Shown here piece after piece: positions 13,048 to 25,000 of a stretch of 64,000 bases of DNA; the first letter of the stretch is position 1, and every line of letters begins with the position of its first letter. A program made the position numbers and the translations under genes. Source of the DNA: Gossypium raimondii (taxonomy: Eukaryota; Streptophyta; Magnoliopsida; Malvales; Malvaceae); assembly GCF_025698545.1 (NCBI RefSeq), contig NC_068577.1, positions 43,231,250 to 43,295,249 of the forward strand, given 5' to 3'. The notes beneath the pieces are model-generated. The model had not been told where the DNA came from, did no database searches, and worked only from the letters and a program-made list of their open reading frames with translations.

Positions 13048-13088
13048 CCTATGACTATACAGAGATGATAATCTCACGAAGGCATAGG
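13048..13088 (-). promoter_or_regulatory. leader stem-loop B of Ogre-1
   Basis: In element sense the outer stem CCTATG/CATAGG encloses the inner stem GAGAT-TATC-ATCTC. The same double stem, with the same arm lengths, occurs in Ogre-2 at 31877-31917 although the unpaired linkers differ. It lies between PBS and ORF1, where packaging and dimerisation signals of retroelements usually sit; that role is inference. Confidence 0.6.
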
Positions 13089-13121
13089 TACCGATGTATT
13101 CCGAAAGCAATCCATTATCCT

Positions 13122-13144
13122 ATCGGAGGTGAAAACCTCACGAT
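13122..13144 (-). promoter_or_regulatory. leader stem-loop A of Ogre-1
   Basis: In element sense ATCG-t-GAGGT-TTTC-ACCTC-CGAT: a 5-bp stem with a 4-nt loop, extended by a 4-bp outer stem past one bulged base. It is the sister of stem-loop B, with the inner fourth pair changed from A-T to G-C. The Ogre-2 equivalent is 31825-31838. Confidence 0.55.
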
Positions 13145-13335
13145 GGAATAGTTTCTCACTCCCACTTAAAAGGGTAAAATCATTCAACTCATGTAATATA
13201 TAATGCAAAGATCAATTAAGCAAGAAAATAATGAATGCAAAAGGATCCCATGATTTTTTTTCAAAATATTTTCTCGACCATAAGACAAAAATTAATCAAC
13301 TTTGTGGCTCGACTCTCTTATTTTTTTTCAAAAAA

Positions 13336-13354
13336 GTCCCCAGTGGAGTCGCCA
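13336..13354 (-). other. primer-binding site of Ogre-1
   Basis: Three bases inside the 5' LTR the minus strand reads TGGCGACTCCACTGGGGAC. The complement would be a tRNA 3' end with a GGAGTCG-CCA acceptor, which fits a plant tRNA-Arg, the primer reported for Ogre elements. The tRNA identity is from memory. Confidence 0.8.
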
Positions 13355-13357
13355 AGC

Positions 13358-14742
13358 TGTCGAAACCATTTCTATTTTGAAAAAACAAAAATTAGTTGTC
13401 GACTTTAAAAAAACAAAAATTGGGAGTCGCCACCAATCTTTTTTTAAGGTGTGATTGGACCACCTAAAAATGACTTTGGTCTACGAATTTTAGAAAAACA
13501 GGTTCGTGAGTCAGTTACGTACGAGGAAGAATTAGCACCCCCGTACGCCCAAAAATTTGTATCAAGTTGATTAATAAATGTCTTAATGTCGAGAATTGAA
13601 AAATACGATCCTTAATTAAATTATTTATTAAGACGCCCTCATTTTGAAACAGAAAACATCACACCCAATACGTTAGGGCACGATATTTTATTTCTTCAAA
13701 ATGAGTTTATCCAAAAAAACTCGTGTGATAAAATTTAAGAAAATATTTAATTGTTTAAAATTTATGAAGAAATCACAGCCCAATACGTTAGGGCATGATT
13801 TCTTAAAATTCCAAACATTCAATATTTCCTTTATTTTAAAAAAAATCTTTGTCTCGAGAAATCAACGTGTCACATCCAATGCGTTAGGACACAACATATT
13901 GAATTCTCGATGACAAGTTTTATTTTGCTTGATAAAAAAAGCAATCCACGATTGTTAGATTTTACGAAGAAAATCAGAACCCAATACGTTAGGGCTCAAC
14001 TTTCTTGAACATCCTAAATACGAGTATTATCTTTATTCTGAAAATTTGCTATTTTTAAAATCGAGTAAAAAGATGATGCAATATTAGGTTGAATGCATGT
14101 ATAAATGTCACAATAACAAATACAACAATGGTGTAATAACATGAATAGTAAACAAACTAAAATAACTAATGACATATAAAATATCAAATAAATGAGAAAA
14201 ATAAAAAAATAAAAAATATGAATGTAAACATAAATAAATAGCGAACGAAGAAAACAAACAAAATAAATAAAGAATAGAAGGTATATAATATATACATTGA
14301 AATTATGAAGAATAAGAGGCATACATATGAATTTACATGTAAAACTTTGGATTATAAAATTTATATAAAATATATAATGTATTTATGAAAAAACATACAT
14401 ATAAAATATGTATTAAAAATATAAATAGGTATTTAGGCATTTTTTTAAAAATAAAATAAAAATAGATACATACGTATTTATAGATATAAAGAATATTTGT
14501 TTTAAAAAGAATATATACATGTACATAAAAATATATATATAGAAAAAATATTAAATAATAATTGCAATATTAAAAATAAAAATAAATATCGTATATATAT
14601 GAATATAAAAAATATTCATTAAAAACAATAAATAAATAAATATGTACATAAAAACAACAAATATACATATATATTTATAGATAAAAATAATTGCACATAA
14701 AAATAAAAAGAATAATTACATTATGGAAATTAATTGATTTAA

Positions 14743-14774
<32 letters not shown>

Positions 14775-16096
14775 AATTGAACTGAATATGAAAAATCTAG
14801 GGCAAATCCGCAAATAAATGAAGGTACAAGAACTAAATTGAACACGCGCATAATCACGGAGGGACTGGAAGGGCAATTTTTCCTTTTCCTCTAAACGGCG
14901 TCGTTCCATAGGGACCAGGTTGAAATTGAAAATAAATTAAAGGGCAAATTTAAAAAATAAAATAAAAACCTAATTGTAAAATATTAAAAAGGCGGATGGG
15001 CTAAAAGCGCAATTTACCCCTCCGCTCGAAAACACGCGGATCCCATCCAGGTCGGGTTGGTTTCAGGTCGGTCCATGTTTAAACGACGCCGTTTTTATCA
15101 TTTCGAACCACTTCCAAAATGGTACCGTTTAGTACCCCTGTTTAAACTAAAATTTTCTGAAAATTTCATTTGCAGCAGAGGAAAAATAAAAAATAAATAA
15201 ATAAAAAAACTTTATTCCTCTGCTAGGGATTCGACCCTAGCTTCTACGCCGCCACGCCTCTGCTGTGGTCCCACTGTGAAAGGTGGTCGGAGTCGCATCC
15301 CAAAGGGGCTTATTGGCTCTTCCCACGCAGATCAAAGGCGTCTCCAGGTATTTTCTTTTTTTTTAAATAATAAAACCCAATTTGGGTATTTTTTTTTAAA
15401 TAAAACACAAAAGAAATGGCCTTTCGGCCTCTGTGATTCCAGTTGCAAGCCTGCGCGAAAACCCTAAAGGGCTTTCGAGGCTTTGACGAATGGGGAGAAC
15501 CTCCGACTGTGGCGCACGATCCAAAATCAGGTCTGTTTCAACCCCTTTTCCTTTTTTTATGTGCCTTTTTTAATAGTACACAAGAAAAAATAAAGAAAAC
15601 AAAATCTAAAAGAATAAAAATAAAAACAACAATTCTAGATAAAAATGTCAACGTTTTAATCTCTTGATTGATTTTGTGCACTCTTGGTATTCTGTTGTTT
15701 GTGAAAATACTCGTGTTTTTATTGCTTTTTCGAATCCTATTACAATATGTTTAATGGCTTTTTATAGCCATTCTCAAAATATATAAAGAAACGAATCTGC
15801 TTGTATTGATTTGATTTGCAAATCTTCGATTTTGCTTTCCATATATTGTTTGTTTCTTTTTTTTGTGCAGATGAAGATTCGAGGAGGCGGCTCGTGCGAA
15901 AATCCTGGTTGCGGCGCAAGTTCACCCCAGAAACCCTAGGGTTTCTGTCACTATTTTGGGCCACCGGATTTGGGCCTTTGTTTTATTTTAATTTGGGCCT
16001 TGTATTCTGGGCCACCTCATTTTATTCTGGACTTGTAAAATGCTGGACTCTTATTATTTTTATTTATTAAGGGCCGGGCAAAATTTAGGCATTACA
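13358..16096 (-). repeat. 5' LTR of Ogre-1 (2,739 bp)
   Basis: On the plus strand it begins TGTCGAAACC and ends GGCATTACA, so in element sense it is TGTAATGCC...GGTTTCGACA. The element-downstream part has four copies of a CCCTAACTTACTGGG-like motif (13663, 13779, 13875, 13980) and a PBS-like decamer (13423-13432). Much of 14040-14860 is very AT-rich and includes an (AT)n run at 14742-14769. The element-upstream part matches 1-1208. Confidence 0.93.
13423..13432 (-). other. PBS-like decamer in U5 of Ogre-1
   Basis: In element sense TGGCGACTCC, identical to the first ten bases of the PBS 78 bp downstream. It is also present in both LTRs of Ogre-2 (31524-31533, 45550-45559), and a weaker version (TGGAGACTCC) is in the solo LTR at 21812-21821. 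Confidence 0.7.
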
Positions 16097-17730
16097 GTTA
16101 TCCCTTTGAATAATGAAGGAAACATAATTTTAAGAACTCTAAATGATGGATGACCAAGGTGGAGGTGATGGAGCCAAATTTAGTCTTTATTGGTTTTAAC
16201 ATATTTAGATATGAAAGATAATGGTGAGGAATTCAGAGCACTAACTTCTCCACTGGATTCCTCAAGATAGTATAGGCCATTTACTTCCTTAGCATGTCCA
16301 ATCATCCTCCTCGTATTCTGTTCCTAAAAAAACATCGATTGGGATAAAAAAACCATACTACAGTTAGAGTATTTGGTAATTTTTTGGATGGAGAGAAGAT
16401 TGGTAAACAGTTTTGGAACGTGAAGGACATTTTTAAGAGTAAGAGTCTTGTTTATAACAGTATCACCCTAACCAACCACTGTGATCACAGAACCATCGGC
16501 TACTGTTATCTTTTTATTACTAGGACAAGGTGTATATGAAACAATTTTTTGTGAGGAGTGGGTCATGTGGTCTGTAGCTTCTGAGTCAATGACCCAAGAC
16601 ACATTACAGGATCAGATCCGAGACTTTAGAATCTTGAGAAGAGGATATACCTAAAAAAGCCAAACTACAAGTACCTGTTGAAGAAAAATTTTCCAATGAT
16701 CCCGACAAATTCTTCAACTTCTCAATTTCGTCTTTGTTAAATGCAACAGGTGATTCTTGAGAATTCTTTTCTCCATCCAGCTGTCTTGCTATATGTTCTC
16801 GCCCTTGTTCCTTTGGTTGTCCACCGGTTTTTGAATTTTTTTTAATTGTCTGTGGCTTCCTACAGAGCTTCCAGCATTTATCTTTAGTGTGACAGGATTT
16901 TTTACAGTAGGTGCACCATACAGACTCCCTTTTAATAGGCCTTGTAAGTTCTGTCTGCCTACTATCTTCGCTAGTTGGCTGCTCCAGGCCAAATCTCCTC
17001 TCATGTACAGCTTTTGCAGCTAAGGCGGAACTATCCACTTGACTATTCTCAATCATAACTCCTCTTCTTCTTTCTTCAGCATGAACAATCGCGATTGTCT
17101 CATTTAGTGACGGTAGCTTCTCTTTTCCAAGTATTTGGACTCTTACTGCATCAAACTCATCATTTAGTCCGGCAAGAAAATCATAAATTCGATCCTTTTC
17201 AATGAACCTTTTCAGGAGTGTTGCATCTGCACTGCACTTCATCTGAATGCACTGGTAATGATCCATCTCTTGCCATAAGCTTTGCAACAGATTGAAATAC
17301 TCCGTGATTGACCGACTTCCTTGCTTGGTAGATGAAATCTTAATCTCGATTTCATAGATTTGAGCAGCATCTCAAACTTTAGAATAAGTTTGCTTCATAG
17401 CCTCCTATATATCTTTGGAGGTGTTAAGAAACATGCATGTATCACTAATTTCTGGCATCATAGAATTCCATAACCAAGACATTACCATAGAGTCTTGTTC
17501 ATCCCAAGCACCAAACTTAAGATCTCCTTCTTTAGGTCCCGTTCCGAGTAAGTGACTCAGCTTTCCTCTTCCCTTCAAGAACGTGCGAACCAAATTGAGA
17601 CCACTTTGTAATTCTTCCCATTTAACTCAGAGGCTACTTGGATGTTCTGCAACTCACTTGTTGGGTTAGAGTTGTTCATAGAGACTTCTGAAATATCCCC
17701 ATTGGTATTAGTTTGGACAATTCCAGCCAT
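16097..17730 (-). pseudogene. Copia-1 gag-protease (broken, truncated)
   Basis: From ATG 17730 (MAGIVQTNTNGDISEV) the reading covers a UBN2-type gag; the block at 17287-16604 (MQSLWQEMDHYQCIQMKCSA, then DRIYDFLAGLNDEFD) is well preserved. A CCHC zinc knuckle, CTYCKKSCHTKDKC, lies near 16917-16876. The protease site reads WVIDSEATDHMT, so the catalytic DSG is DSE. After several stops the frame runs through LGHPSFRVLKIMFPSLFKG, the pre-integrase motif, right up to the Ogre-1 junction. Frameshifts are near 17595, 17404 and 17300. Confidence 0.88.
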
Positions 17731-17820
17731 ATTTCTTTTGAACAAAATATAAAGGCTTGAGGGTTGAGCGGGAGTAAAAAAATGCCAGACAAAAGGAAAA
17801 ATTCCCAAAAATTGTGCTAA

Positions 17821-17830
17821 TCTGATACCA
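17821..17830 (-). other. primer-binding site of Copia-1
   Basis: Directly next to the LTR the minus strand reads TGGTATCAGA, the initiator-Met tRNA primer site typical of plant Copia elements; the following bases have diverged from the usual GC. Confidence 0.85.
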
Positions 17831-18104
17831 TGTTAGAAATAGGCTTTTTCTATTATATTTTCTCACAAGGAATTACACTAATATTTATATACATAGTGAG
17901 CCTAACTTAGGAAATTCTATGCTAGGAAACATACTAATTCTAAGGATGCTATCCCTTAAAAACAGCCTTAAAGTTAGGGATAGCAATTAATAAAATATTT
18001 ACAAAATCCTATCTGATACACTCAAGATTCCTTATTAGGAAACTGTAATTTGACAATAACTAGAAAATAAAAAGAACTAATATAGAATCACATATGTCAT
18101 AACA
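17831..18104 (-). repeat. 5' LTR of Copia-1 (274 bp)
   Basis: On the plus strand it starts TGTTAGAAAT and ends TCATAACA, giving TGTTA/TAACA terminal inverted repeats. The 3' end was chosen because the ALY-like coding reading ends exactly there and the PBS abuts the other end. Confidence 0.8.
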
Positions 18105-18283
18105 ACAGTCATCTTCTTCCTTCCCTTTGTTCCAGTTACATTTATGCGAGTTGAAACAGGGACTTCTACATTGGCGCCAACAATTTCAATTATCATGGGC
18201 TTTCCATCTAACAATACATTGTTGTACCGCTTAAGATCAGCAAATGCATCACTTCTTCTAAGATAAACAACTCGAGCTGAACC
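18105..18283 (-). pseudogene. ALY/REF (THO4-like) mRNA export factor, exon fragment
   Basis: The minus-strand reading begins after an acceptor TTTTCAG|GGTTCAGC and gives SARVVYLRRSDAFADLKRY, then NNVLLDGKPMIIEIVG and INVTGTKGRKKMTV. This is the second half of the RRM (RNP1-side strand and last beta strand) plus the start of the basic tail of plant ALY proteins, which bridge spliced mRNA to the export receptor. The Copia-1 LTR interrupts it. I could not find the upstream RRM exon in the 3.4 kb to the right, so it is probably a gene fragment rather than a large-intron gene. The acceptor shows it is not a processed retrocopy. Confidence 0.75.
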
Positions 18284-21247
18284 CTGAAAACAACGATCAA
18301 ACATCATCCATGTAATAACGATTTGATACTGAAATAAGAATAACCATGTAAAATATTAGACATGAATGGGCAAATATTTAGGACAACATAAACTAGAATA
18401 CAAAGACACATGACCAGTCTAAATATTTCATCAAACGGGCCTTATTTTTTTTGTTCAAGCCCATTTTTCAGGCCTATATTTTTGTCCAAACCCTTTCACG
18501 TTTCGGGTGGGCCTTATCAAGTCTACCCACATTTAGCATGTTTAATGAATCCAAACATAACATATGTAGCTTCTTAGTTGATACTTATAGTTAATCAAGT
18601 TGATGATTCTTTTTTTCTTATAATTCACAATAAATTAAAATAATTTTCTATAATTTTGTATGATTATTTTAAAAATAATTCTAAAATAAACCTAGATAAA
18701 TGGTTGCTCGAGCTCATTTAAACTCGAACAATCATTCGTCCAAGTTCACTTTTGACATTGTTATTTTTTTATAATTTTTAAATGATTTTTAAAAATATAA
18801 TTTCTAATAAATTTTAATAGTTTTAAATAATTTTCTATAATGTTTTATAATTATTTAAAAAACCACATTGAGGGTGATTTTTTAAATAATTATTAAAACT
18901 TTTATTTATTTTTGATATTTTTTAATTTTTTTAATCTTTTATCACATCTGCATGAGTTACATACGACACACCACGTATTGTTATCCGGTTGCTCGGTCAA
19001 TCACGTCGTCACTTAAAAATAGAAATAGATTGAATTTTTAACAAAAGGACCAATATGCTCATTTTTTTAGTAGAAGAGACAAAATGCAATTCAACTCCTA
19101 ATATAGAGGTTTTCATGGTACTTCTACCTAATCCTACTCATCCTTTAATCCCACATCACTTTCATATAAAAAAAATTAAAAATCCAAATAATCACTTAAT
19201 AAAGCGTATGGATAGAATTTTTAATAAAAGAGTCAATTTACACTTTTTTAAATATACAAAGATTAATTTATCTATTTTTAAGTAAATGGGATAAAATGTA
19301 TATTGCCTCTTAATACGAAGCCTTTATGATACTTTTACTTATCCAATTTTTATTGGCTCATTAAAAATATATAAAAATATATAAAAATTGAAATAAAAAA
19401 TTGGGAAAGGAAAAGGAATCACTTCATTGATTGAACAATCAAACTGAAATCTTTGATCTCCTATAGATTGAACCCTCATTCAATACGTTTAAAAACATGG
19501 TTTAAGATAATATTTATTTTACTGTCAAAGAAAATATTTATCTTTTTAAATTTTGATTTTCTAATGTCAAAGTTTTTGTATGTAAAAATAAAATTGGTCA
19601 TAAATATTTCAATTTAGCTGTATAGTTCAGAACTTTCTGGCTGTCCTATGTTGAAATCTTTTAAAAATCATAATTGAATTAGATTAAAATTTTCAAAAAC
19701 GAATACTATTTTCTCTATTCATAAAACTAAAGTTTAAAATTTTAATTAAAAAGTTAACTTCCTCTTGTTGATGACGTTGCGTTTTTTATATATTTGTTTT
19801 CAGTATATCTGCAGGAAAACCATGGAAGGATTTAAATAATTAACATTCAATTTCTAATAACATAAAATATAATTATTTTTGAAAATATTGTATCATCTTA
19901 ATTTCATATTTTTTATAAAATTTTGTCATAATTACCTACCATGGTAATTGCTAGAATTAAAGTTGTCTATCCAATGACCCGATAAATTATAGATTTAATC
20001 GATCAAGATAGTCTAGGTATATTTATATGTTAGTCTTTTTAAATGCGTGTCTTATTGGATGTTGTTTTAATAAGCAAATGAGTTCCTTAAACATTCTCAT
20101 TCCAATGCTCAAAGCTAAAATTAAAGTTATCAAAAGTTTGAGTATGTTGAAGAGATTGAATTTAACTTATGGTGATAATTTTTCTCAATATTACAGACGT
20201 GTTTTCTTGCTATTTTAAGGAGGTCTCTTCTTATTATTTTGGAACTTCATTAATTAAACATGTTAAGCATTAGAAGCCAAGTTTATCTTAATCATTGGTG
20301 CTTATCGCTGCTGCATAGGAGGCCTATAGATAGGCAATATATTGCACGATCTAAGGTTCACTTTTTGTTGGGTAAGGAGTTGTGAATTGCTCTTATCTAA
20401 GTATTCTCTTTATTTGGTTTCTAGGTTTCGCACACAATTTTAGGTTGTTAAAGCTGTGTGATCTGAATCTCGTTTTATCTGGTATGTTCATTTGTTAAAG
20501 AATAAAATAGATAGGTAAAATTGGAGATTTGTGGGACCTTGCTGCACAACTTAAATCTATATAGAATTATACTTCTTCCATTAGACGAGTTGTTTAATCC
20601 TTAAAAACCGTGCATACCCGCAAACCTTTTGTATTGTTGTTTTTCAACATTAGAGATTTTTTTCCTCCTTTGCCCATGGTTTTTCCCGATAAGGGTTTTC
20701 CACAAAATCTACATGTTTTTTTAATTATTCTTTTGCGATCATTTCTACTGCCATTATCGACATATACTACAACATAGATATTATTTGTGAGTAAATTAAA
20801 CTTGTGAAAGTGAGGTCTGGATGAGTAGTTGTAACTAGTTAGGACTAGCTATTGGGGTTGCAACTACATATTGTTTAAGGGTAAATTGAACTTTTACCAA
20901 TAGGTGATTGAATCCATTGAGGAATAAAAAATTATTCACTAAACGTAACTTCGCAAAGTAAGATTATTTTCGAACTACTGTAACAAACGACTACTTAAAA
21001 TCTCTTTTATTTTCTCGACTTTTAATTATATTTTCATTAGTTGATCAATTTTATGACTGGACAATTAAATTAAAGTTATACGAAATAAACGTGTTTTTTA
21101 AAATAATATCAACCAAAATTATTATGCTTAAAAAGTTATGATGGTGTCGAGGAATTATGTCAAAATTGAAATTGGAAAGGCCCTAAATCTTCCCAATATG
21201 TACACCCAATTTAATGTTTTCATCATCAAGCTTGAAACACAAAATCT

Positions 21248-21287
<40 letters not shown>

Positions 21288-21758
21288 GAGCATCACTTAT
21301 ACTACTATAAAATTAAAATAGTTTTATATTTTTTATATTTTTTATCATTTACATTTTAGCAATTCAATTGTTAAATTTAGTAATGTAATTGTATTTTTAT
21401 ATATGTAAAATTTTAAATTTATTCGATATTTCTATCATATCAATCTAAAATATTGTGTATATTAATATTTATTGAGTTGTTGAATGTTTACTACATAAAG
21501 CAAATAGTTAAAAATTTACATCAAATTTGACATTAATAATCTACACGAACGGAATACAAAATAGAGCGGTTAGATCATTAAAATATTAATCATACAAAAT
21601 ATATGAAAGAGTGTAAGATTGTCTGTAAGTGGATCTCTTCCTATATACATATAGACAATATTTTAGATCGATATGATAAAGATATCGAATAAATTAAAAA
21701 TTTACATGCATAATAAGTATAAAGAGTTGAATATTAATTATATAAAAGAAATTATAAA
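18284..21758. other. AT-rich intergenic sequence, no gene recognised
   Basis: Short open frames only. There are homopolymer-rich patches (18590-18960) and a compound (AT)n(GT)n microsatellite at 21249-21287. Nothing resembling a known protein family was seen in either strand. Confidence 0.6.
21249..21287. repeat. (AT)n(GT)n compound microsatellite
   Basis: About twelve TA units run directly into seven or eight GT units. Confidence 0.95.
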
Positions 21759-24101
21759 TGTCGAAACCATTTTTATTTAAACGGGGTCGACTTCTATTTA
21801 AAAACGAAAATGGAGTCTCCACCAATCTATTTTTATGAGGTGTGATTGGGTCACACGAAAAAGTAGTTGTTTTTAATAAACGATTTGATTTTATTAAAAA
21901 TAACGATTTTGGTCCACGAAATTCAGAAAAATGGGTTCGGGAGTCGGTTACGTACGAGGAAGGATTAGCACCCTCGTAACTCCCAAAATTGGTACCTAGT
22001 TGATTAATTAATGTCTTAATGTCAAATATTGAAAATTTGAAGAGATCAAAACAATTCCCCTTTTAAAATCCTTACTGAAATTTATTATTTTGAAAGCTAA
22101 ATAAAATTTGGCCATCTTACTTTAATGAAGAAATCGAAACCCCGTAAGTTAGGGTACGATTCTTTGAAATTCCGATGACAACACACAAAGTTATTTTTAT
22201 TAAAAATCTCATCTTGAGATAACAAAACGTCGTATCCAGTGAGTTAGGATATAACATTTTGAATTCTCGAGAATAAGCTTTTATTTGAAATTTGTATGAT
22301 TTTATTGAAAAAGGGATACTTGGCTATTTTGAATTTAACGAGAAAATTGAAGCCCAGTAAGTTAAGGCATAATCTTCTTGAAAATCTTAAATATCGAGTC
22401 TAAACTTTTGAATAAAATGTAATGAGATTAAATGATAACATACTGACTTAAAAGGATAATTTGTAAATGAATCATACACTAATGAATAACAAATAATTAA
22501 TAAACAAAAATAAACATGCATGGCAACAATAATTTCAATCATACATTATATAAATACCAATATCAATATTTTAAAATTAAATGAATTAATAATCAATTTT
22601 AAAAGATATACTAAAGAAATCAATGGCAAAAGGAGAAATTATAATCAATAAATTATACATTCAAAATTTTAAAATAAACTATATATATGAGTTAAAACAA
22701 ATAATATATATGAATGTACAATTTAATACAAATAATATCTACAATTTGAAATGAATTGGATAATTTACAATAAATAATATATAATAAATTTGAAATAATA
22801 ATACATATAAAATTTAAAAATTTTGATGATAATTCTAGAATAATCATACGTGATAAATCCAAAATATTAGTATATAATAAATTTAAAAATATTAATGATA
22901 AATTTGAAATAGATATACATGATAAATTTAAAATAATGTTAACAATGAATTTAAAATAATAATATTGATAAATTAAAAATAGTAAAACATGATAAATCTA
23001 AAATAATAATATACAATACACTTAGATAATATTAATGATTAAATTAATAATAATAAGTATAAACATTCAAATAATATCAGATTCAAAATTTTAAAAAACA
23101 TAATAATCAATACTTAAATAAATAAAACACAAGCAAATTAAATCAAACTAGTGAGGATTAAATTGAATTTAAAAAGTAATTAAAAGGAAAAAATGAGAAT
23201 AAAACCAAACTGAGGGCCAAAATATAGAAAAAATAGATAGTAAAAAAATAAATTGCAATTGATAATATATGAAAAAAATTTTAAAGCAAATAATCAAACA
23301 ATTTAAAATGGATGATTTATAACACGAGTTTTAAGAAATAAACAACATGTGTGGCATAATATTAAAAAAATAAAGTATATAATTAATGGAAAAAATAAAA
23401 GAATGATAAGAATGATTAAATGAATGAACAATATGTAAATAAGAAAATTGATGGATAAATAAACAAATAAAAGTAAAAGAATAATTAATGATTAAACAAT
23501 TAAATAGATAAATAAAAAATGTTAAAAAAAACGCTTAAGTCAGCCTTACTCCCACAATATGAAGATTCAACGAAATTCCTCCACCAAAATCTAACTCAAA
23601 TGAAAGCAACTTAAAAAAGAAACGAAGATGAACGAAAAACAAAATAAGAACAAGCCACAAAAAAAAACGCAAGAGAAGGAGAAATTTGAGTGAATGCTCT
23701 TAAGAATTATTATTGCTCCAAACTCCAGTGTTTTACAATGAAGGGAGAGGCCTCTATTTATAGTTGAGCCTCCCAAAATCCAACGGTATAGATCAATTAC
23801 ATCAACGGCTGAGATTTAAAGGGTATCTACAAATTAAATCTATAAGATTACAAAATCTTATCTTCTAAGATTGCATATCTTATCTAAGATTGCATATCAT
23901 TTTTCAAGTAATGGGTCATTTCGATTGGGCCAAATGATATAATTTTGGACTGGACTTGGACTTTGTTTTATTATTTTGGGTTTATTATTTTTTTGTAAGC
24001 CCGGGCTAAATTGGCCTATTATAATAAAAAGTGTATGGGTGTGATGATTTGAGATTTATTTGTGAAGATTTGTTGTAAGATGGGGTATTCAGACACTAAC
24101 A
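21759..24101 (-). mobile_element. solo LTR of an Ogre-like element
   Basis: It begins TGTCGAAACC like the Ogre-1 LTR and ends CACTAACA. Flanking 5-mers are ATAAA and ATTAA, a probable target duplication with one change. It shares the 'gtgtgattggRcca' block, the 'ggttacgtacgaggaaggattagcaccc' neighbourhood (21945-21985) and three CCCAGTAAGTTAGGG motifs (22140, 22235, 22353) with Ogre-1. No PBS or internal sequence follows either end, so it is a recombinant solo LTR of a related subfamily. The middle (22400-23550) is extremely AT-rich. Confidence 0.8.
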
Positions 24102-24988
24102 ATTAAGGTTACATAATTTATTAATCACATGCTCCGTTTTTACCTTCCTCATAAACTTTACAAAACTAATTTTTCTTTCTTATTTTATTTATTTATTGGA
24201 AATCATAACATAAATTAATCATATTATAAATTTGGTTTTATATATTTAGATCTCAACTAAATTTAAAATTAAATAAAATGAAAAATAAACTCTTTCATTC
24301 GTTATTTTTAAACTTGAAACCCTACTTAAAAGTTATTCCCAAAACCATAAAGTTCCTTAATCAATAAAGTACACGTGATATAGGTGTTAATGTTATAAGC
24401 TATTAAATTATGTTATTTTCTCATAATTAATGTTGCAGAAAATAATAATTGTAAGGGTTACTTTTATCATTTATAATTCACATGTTCACAATTTCTGCCA
24501 CGTTCCTTTGCTTTATTTTTCATGCAAAGGGCCTTTAATTGTTTGCTTTTCCATTCATTTTTTATTTTTAAATTATATTTTTATTTTATGAATATAATTT
24601 TTATTTTTGAATTTAAAATTGAGATTCAATTGTTATCACTGTTAAAATTTTTCTATTAATTTTTTATTTCACATTTGGAAATTTAGAAAATAATCACTTG
24701 ACATCATGTAACAATCAAAATAATCTTGAAAATACTAATTAGGACTTTTTTCTTAAAATAATCATTCAAACTCGTCATGATAAAACAATAATTATTTAGA
24801 CTAACTAATGGATTATAAAAAGTGGAGGGAGCAAATTTTGTCAAAATTAAAGCATACAAATTAAATCTCCAAGTCTCAGTAGTCTAGAGGTCAAAATTAA
24901 AATTTGACTATTGTCTTATAATGTCAAAAAATATAAAGTAAGGCAAATCTAAAAAACATGCGAAGCCACATGTTAGTCTCTAAGACTC
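24102..24988. other. intergenic, nothing recognised
   Basis: AT-rich unique-looking sequence between the solo LTR and the DNA transposon. No open frame of note. Confidence 0.6.
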
Positions 24989-25000
24989 TTACATTATGTT

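Larger units (their letters stand above)
1..16096 (-). mobile_element. Ogre-1: Ogre/Tat-lineage Ty3-gypsy retrotransposon, left end outside window
   Basis: Reading on the minus strand the order is 5' LTR (13358-16096), PBS, leader, ORF1, gag, protease, G-patch-like linker, intron, RT, RNase H, archaeal-type RNase H, integrase, tandem-repeat 3' UTR, polypurine tract and 3' LTR (to 1208, cut by the window edge). An extra ORF upstream of gag, a dual RNase H and an intron before RT are known hallmarks of Ogre elements of the Tat lineage. The coding region carries many stops and frameshifts, so the copy is dead. It lies inside a Copia element whose reading continues up to position 16097. The 5-bp target duplication cannot be checked because the left end is missing; the right flank begins gttat. 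Confidence 0.93.
16097..18104 (-). mobile_element. Copia-1: Ty1-copia element, 5' part only
   Basis: On the minus strand: 5' LTR (18104-17831), PBS, gag, protease and the start of the GAG-pre-integrase domain. It is cut at 16097 by the Ogre-1 LTR. The remaining pol and the 3' LTR should lie left of the window, beyond Ogre-1. It is inserted in an ALY/REF-like exon; the flank after the LTR is acagt, whose partner copy is not in view. Confidence 0.88.

Noticed and set aside
18284..18560. Upstream RRM exon of the ALY-like fragment
   Set aside because: No YISNLDYGVSN-type RRM start or donor site in phase was found before the sequence becomes AT-rich spacer.
20000..20760. Possible LINE or gene remnant
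   Set aside because: Frames on both strands show no RT, endonuclease or other motif and no poly(A) tail with target duplication.
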